Positions 1-8,882 of a stretch of 32,986 nucleotides of DNA are shown here, in pieces. The first letter of the stretch is position 1. Every line of letters begins with the position of its first letter. This DNA comes from Actinomycetes bacterium. GTDB lineage: Bacteria > Actinomycetota > Acidimicrobiia > Acidimicrobiales > JAJZJN01. A program made the position numbers and the translations under genes. The stretch lies in contig JAJZJN010000012.1 in NCBI GenBank assembly GCA_021851165.1, positions 1 through 32,986 of the forward strand. Reading direction: 5' to 3'. Under the pieces are notes generated by a model, which saw only the letters and a program-made list of their open reading frames with translations, did not search any database and had not been told where the DNA came from.

Positions 1-504
1 GCCTTGACCGTCTGGCCCGGGTGGAACGCACAGAGCCAGCTCCTTCACGCCTGCAACCCGTGCCGGGGCAGCGCACATGAGAACCGTGGAGGGGTAGCGA
101 GCCCTACCACCCGGGGCGTACAAGCCCGCACGCGGCACCGATCGCACCAGGTGACGCACGCGAAGCCAACCATCGACGAAGTCGTCCAGTGGCGGCTGCT
201 CATGAGCATGGTAAGACATGATCCGCCCGTAGGCGAGCTCGAGAGCCTCTCGCAGCTCCGAGGACACCCGGCCGAGCGCTGCGCTCACGTCCGCGGGCGG
301 AACCCGCAGGCTATCGAGGCTGACACGGTCGAACTTCTCGGTGAGCCTCCGCACTGCATCGTCGCCGCCGGTGCGAACCTCTTCGAGGATAGCCTTCACG
401 GCTTCGGAGGGAAAGGAACGCGCGGGCTCCGGCCGTGGCAACCCGGACGCCACCTCGCGTTGGCTCCTGCCGCGCATGTCTAGCTTCTTAAGAGTCACAT
501 CCAT
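1..504 (-). CDS. hisD: Histidinol dehydrogenase, N-terminal part (runs off the left edge)
   Basis: Manual reverse-strand translation from ATG at 504: MDVTLKKLDMRGRSQREVASGLPRPEPARSFPSEAVKAILEEVRTGGDDAVRRLTEKFDRVSLDSLRVPPADVSAALGRVSSELREALELAYGRIMSYHAHEQPPLDDFVDGWLRVRHLVRSVPRAGLYAPGGRARYPSTVLMCAAPARVAGVKELALCVPPGPDGQG. The AGLYxPGGxAxYPSxVLM signature is typical of HisD. Absent from the ORF track because it has no stop inside the window. Confidence 0.93.
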   Translation of the reverse strand, partial: MDVTLKKLDMRGRSQREVASGLPRPEPARSFPSEAVKAILEEVRTGGDDAVRRLTEKFDRVSLDSLRVPPADVSAALGRVSSELREALELAYGRIMSYHAHEQPPLDDFVDGWLRVRHLVRSVPRAGLYAPGGRARYPSTVLMCAAPARVAGVKELALCVPPGPDGQG

Positions 505-563
505 CGTGCCCCGATGGTACCCGGACAAGCAGGGGTGCCCGGCTATGGGTCATGATCTTCTCC

Positions 564-770
564 ATGGCCGATCCGAACGCCGAGCTCTCCTCGCTCACCA
601 CTGCCCTTGACGACATCACGCGCCGCATAGCAGCGCTGGCCGGGCAGGCAGCGTCGGAGCACGATGACGCGGGTGCCAGTGAGCTCTTCAGCGTCGAGCG
701 TGCCCTGCGGGGAGCAGTGCGAAGGCTCGGACGCCTCGGGAAGACGCCACTACGCCAGACACGCACCTGA
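564..770 (+). CDS. Small conserved-type hypothetical protein (MADPNAELSSLTTALDDITRRIAALAGQAA...)
   Basis: 72-aa ORF (552..770) with a likely start at the internal ATG (564); heptad-like helical composition; sits between hisD and a hairpin. Confidence 0.55.
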   Translation: MADPNAELSSLTTALDDITRRIAALAGQAASEHDDAGASELFSVERALRGAVRRLGRLGKTPLRQTRT

Positions 771-780
771 CCGTGACGCG

Positions 781-808
781 ACGACGGCGCCCGTCAGGGC
801 GCCGTCGT
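781..808. terminator. Perfect 12-bp stem / 4-nt loop hairpin between convergent genes
   Basis: ACGACGGCGCCC-GTCA-GGGCGCCGTCGT immediately after the 564..770 stop; no U-tract. Confidence 0.6.
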
Positions 809-1000
809 GCGAGCGGACCGGGCGGCGGATCCCGGACACCGCTCTCACGGAACCAGGTGGCGGGAACCGGTTCCGGATATCTCTAGAACATCACGAGTCT
901 GGCGCCTTGTTCCAATCAGCAGCCCAAAAATTCCGCACAACTCAACCTTCCTTCGCCGAGCTCATAATGGCCTCCAACGGTGCAGATCATGTGTCGAGAT

Positions 1001-1660
1001 TCAGAAGCTTCCCGCCGAGGGGCAGACATCGGCCAGTACGCATACCTGGCAGAGAGGCTTGCGCGCCTTGCAGACCGCACGGCCATGCAGGATCATGCGC
1101 AAGCTGAATGCGCCTCTGTCCTCGGCACGCACCAGCATGTTCAGATCGGCCTCCACCTTGTCAGGATCAGTCTCGCTCGTAAGGCCGAGACGGCGAGATA
1201 TGCGCCCGACGTGAGTGTCGACGGGTAGGCCGGGAAGTCCGAAGGCCACGCTACGCACGACGTTGGCTGTCTTGCGTCCGACGCCCGGAAGAGATGTCAG
1301 GTCGTCCATGTCCTGGGGAACCTTGCCGTCGAACCTATCAACCAGGGCATTGGACATATTGATCAGACTTCGCGCCTTTGCCCTGAAGAACCCGGTCGGG
1401 CGCACGATCCTCTCCACTTCCTCTACTGGCGCTTCGGCGAGATCCTCTGGGTGCGGATACGCCGCAAAGAGCTGTGGCGTAACCCTATTCACCTGCTCGT
1501 CGGTGCATTGGGCAGACAGGATTGTCGCAACGAGCAGCTGGAACGGGCCATTGTGGTCCAAGGCACAGAGCTGGTCGACCGTGCCTGGATACTCCGCTGC
1601 CAAGCGAAGCGCCACCGTGCGTGCACGCGCTTGGATGCTGTGGCGCGACACCATTGGCAT
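1001..1660 (-). CDS. nth: Endonuclease III (HhH-GPD DNA glycosylase/AP lyase)
   Basis: LLVATILSAQCTDEQVNRVTPQLF, LPGVGRKTANVV, VDTHVGRISRRLGL, and the C-x6-C-x2-C-x5-C Fe-S motif (CKARKPLCQVCVLADVC). Confidence 0.95.
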   Translation of the reverse strand: MPMVSRHSIQARARTVALRLAAEYPGTVDQLCALDHNGPFQLLVATILSAQCTDEQVNRVTPQLFAAYPHPEDLAEAPVEEVERIVRPTGFFRAKARSLINMSNALVDRFDGKVPQDMDDLTSLPGVGRKTANVVRSVAFGLPGLPVDTHVGRISRRLGLTSETDPDKVEADLNMLVRAEDRGAFSLRMILHGRAVCKARKPLCQVCVLADVCPSAGSF

Positions 1661-1747
1661 TAGACACTATCGCTGCTGAGTGCAGCTAGCCTGACCATCC
1701 GTGCAAGGTGTTGCCACTGGCGTTCACGGAGGCTCCGGCACTCGCCC

Positions 1748-2701
1748 GTGGCCGGCCGTGCCCTGCCCGACGGGGACATGAGCTCCAGCTTCCAGCTCGA
1801 AGCGCGCCTGCCAATGGATGGCGCCGCTAGGCGTGAGGTGAGTGCGCTGCTCGACCGATTGGCCCGAGCTACCGGCATTGACCCGGTTAGCGAGCAGGGT
1901 CGCCTTGACCTGGCTCACGGCTCTCGCCACTGCCTGATGGGGCTGCTCGGGCGCGAGAGACCCGGAGGCAGGCTCCGTGGGTACGCTCAACTCACACGGC
2001 AGGAGGACTCATGGACCGTCGAGCTCGCCGTCGAGGACGCCCCCGGTCACGATGCGCACCTGCTCAGCGCGCTACTACTCGACGAGGCAATGGCCACGGC
2101 CGCCCGCCACGGCGGTGGCCCTGTGCAGGCATGGATCAGGGATCCCCGGACAGCCGTTGGGCAGGCGGCTGCCGAGGCCGGCATGATCCCACAGCGGGAT
2201 CTCTACCAGATGCGCCTTGATCTGCCCGTTCCCACCGGACACGGCTCGATCGAAACTCGGCCGTTTCGCCCCGGCACCGACGAGGCTCCCTGGCTTCACG
2301 TCAACAGCAGAGCGTTCGCGTCGCATCCGGAGCAAGGCAGATGGGATCTCGAGATGCTGCTCGAACGCGAGCGTGAGCCATGGTTCGATCCGGAGGGATT
2401 CCTTCTCCACCACATCGGTGGTCGGCTGGCTGGTTCCTGCTGGACCAAGGTTCACCACGACACCTCGCCGGTGACGGGCGAAATCTACGTCATCAGCGTC
2501 GATCCCGATTACCAGGGGGTCGGGCTCGGACAAGGCCTCCTGCTGGCGGGGCTTGACCACCTGGTGAACCAGGGCATCACAACCGGGATGCTCTACGTAG
2601 ACGCGGCCAACTCGGGTGCCCTTGCTCTCTACCGCAGGATCGGCTTCAGTGTCCATCACGTCGATCGCCTCTACGAAAAGACCGTCCGAGCCCGCACTTA
2701 G
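1748..2701 (+). CDS. mshD: Mycothiol synthase (tandem GNAT acetyltransferase)
   Basis: VNSRAFASHPEQGRW, EPWFDPEGFLL, WTKVHHD, GEIYVISVDPDYQGVGLGQGLLLAGLDHL, MLYVDAANSGALALYRRIGF are MshD-like. Start uncertain (GTG 1748 or ATG 1778). Confidence 0.92.
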   Translation: MAGRALPDGDMSSSFQLEARLPMDGAARREVSALLDRLARATGIDPVSEQGRLDLAHGSRHCLMGLLGRERPGGRLRGYAQLTRQEDSWTVELAVEDAPGHDAHLLSALLLDEAMATAARHGGGPVQAWIRDPRTAVGQAAAEAGMIPQRDLYQMRLDLPVPTGHGSIETRPFRPGTDEAPWLHVNSRAFASHPEQGRWDLEMLLEREREPWFDPEGFLLHHIGGRLAGSCWTKVHHDTSPVTGEIYVISVDPDYQGVGLGQGLLLAGLDHLVNQGITTGMLYVDAANSGALALYRRIGFSVHHVDRLYEKTVRART

Positions 2702-2753
2702 CCGTCCGAGCCCTGCCATCGGCCAGGACCGGCGAATTGGATACAGCCTCCCC

Positions 2754-3443
2754 TCAGGTCGTGCCTAGCGCGCGCCCGATTCCAAACGTGACCCCAGCTG
2801 CAATCGTGGCTATAACGAGCTGCCTTCCAGCCGACCACCACCATGTGCGCCCAGTAAACGCCGAGAGGGCCGCCCCGACGCCGAGCGCAGCAACCACCCC
2901 GATGACCACCGACGCGACCATGGCGTTTCCTCCCCCTGCGAATAGCCACGGTACGAGTGGAAGCAGGGCACCAACGGCGAACGTGACGAATGAAGCGACA
3001 GCAGCCTGAACAGGCGACCCAAGAGATGACGGGTCGATCCCCAGCTCCTCCCTTGCATGGGTCTCGAGTGCGACGTCAGGATCACGCATGACCGCTCCTG
3101 CAGCCTGCTCGGCGAGCTCGGGATCCATTCCGCGCCCTTCGTAGAGACGTGCCAATTCCTCGCGCTCGCCTTCCGGCCACTGGTGGATGGCGTGGCGCTC
3201 GACGGCCAGCTCACGTTCGAGGAGCTCCTTCTGGGCACGCATCGAGACGTACTCGCCGGCGGCCATGGAGAACGACCCGCCGACCAGCACTGCGAGACCG
3301 GCCAGGCGGACCACCCCCTGTGTCGAATGCGCACCAGCCATGCCGAGGATGAGCGACACATTGGTCACGAGCCCATCGCTTATACCGAACACTGCCGCTC
3401 GCGCTCCACCGCCGTGAACGTCCCGATGCCGATGATCTTCCAC
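2754..3443 (-). CDS. VIT1/CCC1-family iron/manganese transporter
   Basis: FGISDGLVTNVSLILGMAGA, GSFSMAAGEYVSMRAQKELLERELAVER and VASFVTFAVGALLPLVPWLF are VIT-family signatures. Confidence 0.9.
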   Translation of the reverse strand: MEDHRHRDVHGGGARAAVFGISDGLVTNVSLILGMAGAHSTQGVVRLAGLAVLVGGSFSMAAGEYVSMRAQKELLERELAVERHAIHQWPEGEREELARLYEGRGMDPELAEQAAGAVMRDPDVALETHAREELGIDPSSLGSPVQAAVASFVTFAVGALLPLVPWLFAGGGNAMVASVVIGVVAALGVGAALSAFTGRTWWWSAGRQLVIATIAAGVTFGIGRALGTT

Positions 3444-3449
3444 AGCCGT

Positions 3450-3455
3450 AGCCTA
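3450..3455 (-). promoter_or_regulatory. -10-like TAGGCT 6 nt upstream of the GTG start of the VIT gene (candidate leaderless promoter)
   Basis: Reverse strand reads GGTAGGCT-ACGGCT-GTGGAAGAT. Confidence 0.45.
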
Positions 3456-3529
3456 CCGGTCCCCCATCGCTGCCTCGTGCTCTGCCGGCCCGCCACCCCG
3501 CACGTCGAGCAGGCTGCAACAATTGGCAA

Positions 3530-3880
3530 ATGCACCCGCGACGCTGGTTCGACTCCTCCCAGCCACAGACGCTGCAGATAGCGGTGATACTGCAGTACCT
3601 GAACTCGGTCATAGCCGTTGTGATGGTCGTCTTCGGCGCCTATCCACTGTGGTTCCTGCTTCTTGTGGCTGAAGGCATTGCCGCCTACGGCATAGCGAAC
3701 GAGCTCAAGTGGGGCTACTGGACCGGCGTAGTGGCATCAGGCCTCTATCTCGGGCTGAGTCTCCTCGCGTTCTTCCTGGGTCAGGGAGTGGGACTCCTGT
3801 CGCTGCTCATCTCCGGAGCGCTGTTCGCCCTCCTCGTCCATCCACTGAGCCGGGGCTACGAGCGCGTCTGGTTCCACTAA
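3530..3880 (+). CDS. Small integral membrane protein (about 3-4 TM segments), unknown function
   Basis: VILQYLNSVIAVVMVVFGAYPLWFLLLVAEGIAAYGI...GVVASGLYLGLSLLAFFLGQGVGLLSLLISGALFALLVHPLSRGYERVWF. Confidence 0.75.
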   Translation: MHPRRWFDSSQPQTLQIAVILQYLNSVIAVVMVVFGAYPLWFLLLVAEGIAAYGIANELKWGYWTGVVASGLYLGLSLLAFFLGQGVGLLSLLISGALFALLVHPLSRGYERVWFH

Positions 3881-3886
3881 ACGGCG

Positions 3887-3892
3887 TAAGTT
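3887..3892 (+). promoter_or_regulatory. -10-like TAAGTT 8 nt upstream of ATG 3901
   Basis: TAAGTT-GTCAATCC-ATGGCA. Confidence 0.35.
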
Positions 3893-3900
3893 GTCAATCC

Positions 3901-4356
3901 ATGGCAACCGTCGTCAACTCCGTATCAGCGCTCCACGAACTCGCTGGGACCGACCTCGGGCTCTCCGAGTGGCATTCGGTCGGTCAGCACCAGATAGACC
4001 TGTTTGCCGACGCGACCGGCGACCACCAATGGATCCATGTCGATCCCGAGAGGGCCGCCGGGGGACCATTCGGAGGGACCATCGCGCATGGATACTTCAC
4101 CCTCTCCCTAGCACCGGTGCTGCTCTCTGAGATCCTCACCGTCGAGGGAATGGCGTTCGGGGTCAACTACGGCTGCAACAAGGTCCGCTTTCCCGCGCCA
4201 CTGAAGGTCGGATCGCGAGTCCGCCTGGGGGCTGTCGTAGCCAGTGTCGACGACGTCCAAGGAGGGGTACAGGTGACCCTCGACATCACCATCCAGGCGG
4301 AGGACGCACCGAAGCCGTCGTGCGTGGCCCAGGTGGTCTACCGCTACTATCTCTGA
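3901..4356 (+). CDS. MaoC-like (R)-specific enoyl-CoA hydratase/dehydratase
   Basis: HQIDLFADATGDHQWIHVDPERAAGGPFGGTIAHGYFTLSLAPVLL is the hot-dog hydratase 2 motif (D..GD...H); internal ATG start chosen over the ORF-track start at 3709. Confidence 0.9.
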   Translation: MATVVNSVSALHELAGTDLGLSEWHSVGQHQIDLFADATGDHQWIHVDPERAAGGPFGGTIAHGYFTLSLAPVLLSEILTVEGMAFGVNYGCNKVRFPAPLKVGSRVRLGAVVASVDDVQGGVQVTLDITIQAEDAPKPSCVAQVVYRYYL

Positions 4357-4387
4357 TCCGCCCTGCAGCCTGTTACGCGCCAGCTCC

Positions 4388-4393
4388 TAGAGT
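4388..4393 (+). promoter_or_regulatory. -10-like TAGAGT 7 nt upstream of GTG 4401 (menG)
   Basis: TAGAGT-GTTGGGC-GTGACG. Confidence 0.45.
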
Positions 4394-4400
4394 GTTGGGC

Positions 4401-5144
4401 GTGACGATGAGGCCTCTCCAGGCGAAAGATCGCGAAGCTGACCCCGAGCTACCGACCGGCGACGCCAAGACCGCGATGGTCAGATCGATGTTCGATGCGA
4501 TCGCGTGGCGCTACGACCTGGTAAACCGCATGATGACCTTTGGCCTGGACGGCCTGTGGCGACGCAGGACGGTGACCGCCCTCGGGCTTCCACCCGGCTC
4601 GGTGGTCGTAGACCTCGGGTGTGGGACCGGTGACCTGTGCCGTATGCTCGAGGCCCGCCACATGCAAGCCATCGGAATCGACCTCTCTGCCGGCATGCTC
4701 AGCTTGGCCAAGGATGCAAGCCGCCTTGTCCAGGCCGACGCAAGCCACCTTCCACTGGAAGCGAGCTCCGTGGACGGCGCCACTAGCGGCTTCGCTCTCC
4801 GGAACTTCACGCATCTGGATTCCGTGCTTGCCGAGCTCGCGAGAGTCGTCCGCCCGGGCGGTAGGATAGCCCTGCTGGAGGTTTCGACTCCGGGCAGTGC
4901 GCTTTTACGCTTGGGCCATCGTCTCTGGTTCGACCACGCTGTGCCGGTCATCGGTGGCCTCATGTCAAGTCCGCAGGCATACCGATACCTGCCACGCTCC
5001 GTCGCTTACCTGCCCGACCCGGAGAATCTGCGATCGATGGTAAGGCAGGCCGGCTTCTCAGGCGTGAACCGCCGCACCCTCGCTGGGGGTGCCATCCAAT
5101 TGATCACGGCCACCAGGGCCGGGGCACCCTCCGAGGCGAGCTGA
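4401..5144 (+). CDS. menG: Demethylmenaquinone methyltransferase (UbiE/MenG)
   Basis: VRSMFDAIAWRYDLVNRMMTFGLDGLWRRR, VVDLGCGTGDLC, GFALRNF, YRYLPRSVAYLPDPENLRSMVRQAGF. Start revised to GTG 4401. Confidence 0.93.
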   Translation: MTMRPLQAKDREADPELPTGDAKTAMVRSMFDAIAWRYDLVNRMMTFGLDGLWRRRTVTALGLPPGSVVVDLGCGTGDLCRMLEARHMQAIGIDLSAGMLSLAKDASRLVQADASHLPLEASSVDGATSGFALRNFTHLDSVLAELARVVRPGGRIALLEVSTPGSALLRLGHRLWFDHAVPVIGGLMSSPQAYRYLPRSVAYLPDPENLRSMVRQAGFSGVNRRTLAGGAIQLITATRAGAPSEAS

Positions 5145-6563
5145 GTGGCCCATGCGCAACCCCAGGGCACGCCCCAGGATGGCCTGCCCGACCCGGGTCG
5201 CTTCCGCTCTTGCACATTGCCGGTCCCAGCCAGCTGGCACATCGACCCGATCGACCTCGCCTCGAAGTCAGATCCGGCACTGCAGGCACGAACGATGGGA
5301 GTCCTGCTCCACAGCACCTCCGAAACCCTTGCAGGCCGCGGAGCCGCCACGACGCTGCCGCTACGGGATGCCACCGGGAGGGGCGCTACACCGACCGAGA
5401 TCCAGCAGTGGCTCGACGCCGTTCCGCTTTCCGATGAGGTAAGCCGTCCCGGTTCAGGACCGGTGGTGTTTGGAGCGCTTCCCTTCGACCCCGCCGAGCC
5501 TTGCCGGTTGGTTGTCCCAGCCCTGGTGCTCCGGTCCGATCCTTCCGGGACCCGCTGGGTAACCGTGGTCGGCCCTGCTGGAGCCCGCCTTCCCCACAGC
5601 ACGGAGCAGATCGGCGACCTGCTCGACTCCATCGGAGCGCGATCTGGCATCTCACCTGCCAAGCTCTGCTCCTCTAGTGGGCTAAGCGCCGAGGAGGATC
5701 GCGAATTGGCCGGATCGCTCGCGGCAGAGGATCCCGAACCAGGATCAGGCCGGTTCGTCGCTAACGTCAACGCCGTGCTTCATGCCATAGATGCCGCCAA
5801 GGTAGCCAAGGTCGTCCTGGCTCGGAGCGTGCGACTCAGGCTGGCCCGTGGGGTAGATCCAGGTTCCGTGCTACGCAACCTTGCCCGTCTCGACCCACGA
5901 TGCACTGTCTTCGCTGCAATCGGCGAGTCTGAAGCGTTCCTCGGGGCGACGCCGGAGCTCCTGGTACGCCGGCGCGGGAGCACGGTGAAAACGCACCCCC
6001 TGGCCGGCACTACCGGCCTGACCGGTGAACCTGCCGCCGACCGGCGCGCCATCGACGAGCTGCTCAAGTCGCCCAAGGAGCTGGCCGAGCATCTCGCAGT
6101 GGTCGAACAGGTCGCCGTCACGCTCGGACCCCTCTGCGAGAGGATATCCTTCGACGGCCCCACAATCTCGGAGCTAAGGCTCGTGGCGCACCTCGGCACA
6201 CAGGTCACAGGATGCCTGAGGCCACCTCGGGTCACAGGCCTGCTCCCGTCGCTGCTGGAGCTCACCGCTGCCCTACATCCCACTCCGGCAGTTGCGGGAT
6301 CTCCCACCAGAGACGCTATGGATCTCATAGCGAGGCTCGAGGGCAGCAGCCGGGGTCGCTATGCCGGGCCGGTCGGCTGGATGGATCGAAATGGTGACGG
6401 CCAGATGATGGTGGGCATCCGTTCGATGCTCCTGCACGACGGCGTAGCCGACCTGTATGCCGGAGCAGGCATCGTCGCCGGCTCCGAGCCCGGCGCGGAG
6501 CTGGCCGAGACTACGCTCAAGCTTCGAGGAGCGATCGACGCCATTGCCGCCGCGTACCGCTGA
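5145..6563 (+). CDS. menF: Isochorismate synthase (menaquinone pathway)
   Basis: Chorismate-binding domain: THPLAGTTGLTGEP, SPKELAEHLAVVEQ, LHPTPAVAGSPT, YAGPVGWMDRNGDGQMMVGIRSM, YAGAGIVAGSEPGAELAET; GTG start abuts the menG stop. Confidence 0.9.
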   Translation: MAHAQPQGTPQDGLPDPGRFRSCTLPVPASWHIDPIDLASKSDPALQARTMGVLLHSTSETLAGRGAATTLPLRDATGRGATPTEIQQWLDAVPLSDEVSRPGSGPVVFGALPFDPAEPCRLVVPALVLRSDPSGTRWVTVVGPAGARLPHSTEQIGDLLDSIGARSGISPAKLCSSSGLSAEEDRELAGSLAAEDPEPGSGRFVANVNAVLHAIDAAKVAKVVLARSVRLRLARGVDPGSVLRNLARLDPRCTVFAAIGESEAFLGATPELLVRRRGSTVKTHPLAGTTGLTGEPAADRRAIDELLKSPKELAEHLAVVEQVAVTLGPLCERISFDGPTISELRLVAHLGTQVTGCLRPPRVTGLLPSLLELTAALHPTPAVAGSPTRDAMDLIARLEGSSRGRYAGPVGWMDRNGDGQMMVGIRSMLLHDGVADLYAGAGIVAGSEPGAELAETTLKLRGAIDAIAAAYR

Positions 6564-6686
6564 AGGACTCTCGCCGCAGGTCGGATGCCCACACGATGCC
6601 TTTGCCCTGCGCCGGCACGGCCTGCGGATATAAGGTCCGTGTGTGCCACAGACTGCCATCCCACGCATACCGGACGACTATCGGAG

Positions 6687-6965
6687 ATGACGAGATCCGA
6701 TGCTGATGGATTCGACGCGGCCAACAGCGGTACGGGCACGTCCATGGTTCACCTTACGACGGCCGGCTCTACCTTCGAGGCGCGCGTTCTCGCAGCCCGG
6801 CTGGGTGCCGAGGGCTTCCTTACCGAGCTCAGGGGAACGTCGGAAGGCCCGTACCCCCTACCTGCGACCGTGGAGATCCTCGTGATGGCGGACCAGCTCG
6901 AGGACGCCCGCCTTCTCCTGCTGGCCGACCAGGTGGAAGCTGCCTTCGACGACAACGCGTCCTGA
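6687..6965 (+). CDS. Small protein resembling DUF2007-type putative signal-transducing proteins
   Basis: MVHLTTAGSTFEARVLAARLGAEGFLTELRGTSEGPYPLPATVEILVMADQLEDARLLLLADQVEAAF: the 'EA..LA..L...GI' plus 'V...D...A..LL' layout fits that family. Confidence 0.55.
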   Translation: MTRSDADGFDAANSGTGTSMVHLTTAGSTFEARVLAARLGAEGFLTELRGTSEGPYPLPATVEILVMADQLEDARLLLLADQVEAAFDDNAS

Positions 6966-7010
6966 CGCCGGTCCCGCCCACGCCGCGGGGCACCGGAGCT
7001 CCATCTAGGC

Positions 7011-7739
7011 TCAGGCCGGTTCGGGGGCCTTCGCCTTGCGCTGCCTGGCCGGGCGCGGGGCATCACCGAGCAACGCTGCCAGCTCGTCGGCGCCAACCCG
7101 GCGGAATGCCCTCCTTCCGTTTGCACGCGCCAGCACGGCAACCTCCAGATCGTCGGGCCGAAGGCTCCGGTCCGGACCAGCCAGCGCTGCAACCGTAGCT
7201 CGGAGCGCATCTTGAAGCTCCCATCCATCGTTGAAGGACGCCGCCATCCTCTCGGCAATCGTCTGAGCATCACCACCCAGCACCGCGAAGTGATCCTCGT
7301 CGGTTATGGTGCCTTCGTAGGCGATGTGGTAGAGCTGATCCGTTCCTTCGCGCGTGCCGAGCTCGGCTACCAGTATCTCGACTTCAAGCGGCTTCATCTC
7401 ATGGGTGAAGACGTTGCCGAGGAACTGCGCATAGAGATTGGCCAGTGATCTCGCATCCACGTCGTCGCGCGAGTAGGCGTAGCCCTTCGTATCCGCATGA
7501 CGGACGCCTGCAACGCGAAGCTGATCGAACTCGTTGTACTTGCCGACGCCCCCGAACGCTATCCGGTCGTAGATCTCGCTGACCTTGTGAAGGGAGCGTG
7601 ACGGGTTCTCGGCAACTATCAATATCCCGCCGCTATATATCGTCGCAACCAGCGACCTGCCCCGTGCTATCCCCTTCTGGGCGTATTCTGCCCGATCCTT
7701 CATCACCTGCTCGGGGGCTACGTAAAACGGCATTGTCAT
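7011..7739 (-). CDS. prcA: 20S proteasome alpha subunit
   Basis: MPFYVAPEQVMKDRAEYAQKGIARGRSLVATIYSGGILIVAENPSRSLHKVSEIYDRIAFGGVGKYNEFDQLRVAGVRHADTKGYAYSRDDV. Confidence 0.97.
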   Translation of the reverse strand: MTMPFYVAPEQVMKDRAEYAQKGIARGRSLVATIYSGGILIVAENPSRSLHKVSEIYDRIAFGGVGKYNEFDQLRVAGVRHADTKGYAYSRDDVDARSLANLYAQFLGNVFTHEMKPLEVEILVAELGTREGTDQLYHIAYEGTITDEDHFAVLGGDAQTIAERMAASFNDGWELQDALRATVAALAGPDRSLRPDDLEVAVLARANGRRAFRRVGADELAALLGDAPRPARQRKAKAPEPA

Positions 7740-8617
7740 CGCGACGCGCCTCCCGCCGGAGTGGAGACCCGCCCGTCACCCAACGAACCCACCAGCGTGC
7801 CGAACCGCTGAGCAACTTCCCCCTGATCTAGCTGGAGGTATCCCTCGGAATCGACGGTGGCGACCACCGGGAAGATACCTCTCACGAGGTCGGGCCCCCC
7901 CGTCGCGGAATCCTCGTCCGCTGCTTCGTAAAGCGCCTTGATCGCGAGATCGACCGCCTCGCTGCGATCCAGCCCCTCTCGCCATCCGAGCTTGATCGTC
8001 GTCCTCGCATCGCGCCCGCCCGAACCTGTAGCCCCATGATCGGCCTCTTCGTAGTGGCCACCGGTGACGTCATAGGTGAAGATGCGGCCCCTGGATCGTG
8101 CCAGGTCGTACCCGGCGAACAGGGGAACCACCACCAAGCCCTGCATTGCCATGGGCAGGTGCTCGCGCACCATCTGGCTCAGCTGGTTTGCCTTCCCCTC
8201 CAGGCTCAGCACGACCCCTTCGACCTTCTCGTAGTGCTCGAGCTGCGTCTGAAAGAGCTTCACCATCTCGACAGCTGGGCCGGCAGCACCCGCTATCGCA
8301 ACTGCCGAATGACGATCTGCGGGGAAAACCTTGTCCATGGCCCGATGAGCTATCAGGTGGCCTTCGGTTGCCCGCCTGTCACCAGCCATCACTACCCCAT
8401 CGCCATAGCGAAGAGCGACCACGGTGGTTCCATGGCGTACCGGTAGCTGGTTGGCACCCGCACCTGCCGGCAACGGATCACCTGGCGCCCCCTCGAGACG
8501 GGGATGCCCAAGCGGCCTGCCCAGACGTCGCATCAGTGCCGGAAAATCTGGCCCCGGGTCGTCGCCGGGAAGGAACGTCGGAAGTCCCACTCGGCTATTG
8601 CCCGCCTTTCTGGACAT
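7736..8617 (-). CDS. prcB: 20S proteasome beta subunit with cleavable propeptide
   Basis: HG|TTVVALRYGDGVVMAGDRRATEGHLIAHRAMDKVFPAD: Thr1 processing site; 4-nt overlap with prcA. Confidence 0.97.
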   Translation of the reverse strand: MSRKAGNSRVGLPTFLPGDDPGPDFPALMRRLGRPLGHPRLEGAPGDPLPAGAGANQLPVRHGTTVVALRYGDGVVMAGDRRATEGHLIAHRAMDKVFPADRHSAVAIAGAAGPAVEMVKLFQTQLEHYEKVEGVVLSLEGKANQLSQMVREHLPMAMQGLVVVPLFAGYDLARSRGRIFTYDVTGGHYEEADHGATGSGGRDARTTIKLGWREGLDRSEAVDLAIKALYEAADEDSATGGPDLVRGIFPVVATVDSEGYLQLDQGEVAQRFGTLVGSLGDGRVSTPAGGASR

Positions 8618-8792
8618 AGTTGCGCACGAACTCCTCCGCGTTCTCCTCGAGAACCTCGTCTATCTCGTCGAGCAGGTCGTCCAGCTCCGCCTTCAGCTTC
8701 TCCCCCGTAGCCGATGTGACAGGCGCATCTTCCACTGCCTGCTCTTCCTCACGGGTTGGAGGCGTTCGGCGCTTCAACTCCCTTTCAGCCAT
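8595..8792 (-). CDS. pup: Prokaryotic ubiquitin-like protein Pup
   Basis: MAERELKRRT...KLKAELDDLLDEIDEVLEENAEEFVRNYVQKGGQ, ending in GGQ. AGGAGAGG Shine-Dalgarno upstream of ATG 8792. Confidence 0.97.
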   Translation of the reverse strand: MAERELKRRTPPTREEEQAVEDAPVTSATGEKLKAELDDLLDEIDEVLEENAEEFVRNYVQKGGQ

Positions 8793-8882
8793 TCTCACCC
8801 TCTCCTAGCAACATCGAGCACCTGATCTGTCCTTAGGGGTCCGGCCCGCCACCTGACCTGCCATCCTCGCATCCTGGTTCGC

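Noticed and set aside
2075-2719. 214-aa minus-strand ORF antisense to mshD
   Set aside because: MshD motifs on the plus strand are unambiguous; no family resemblance in the antisense product.
5006-5770. 254-aa minus-strand ORF over menG/menF
   Set aside because: Antisense artefact; Ser/Arg/Pro-rich with no motif.
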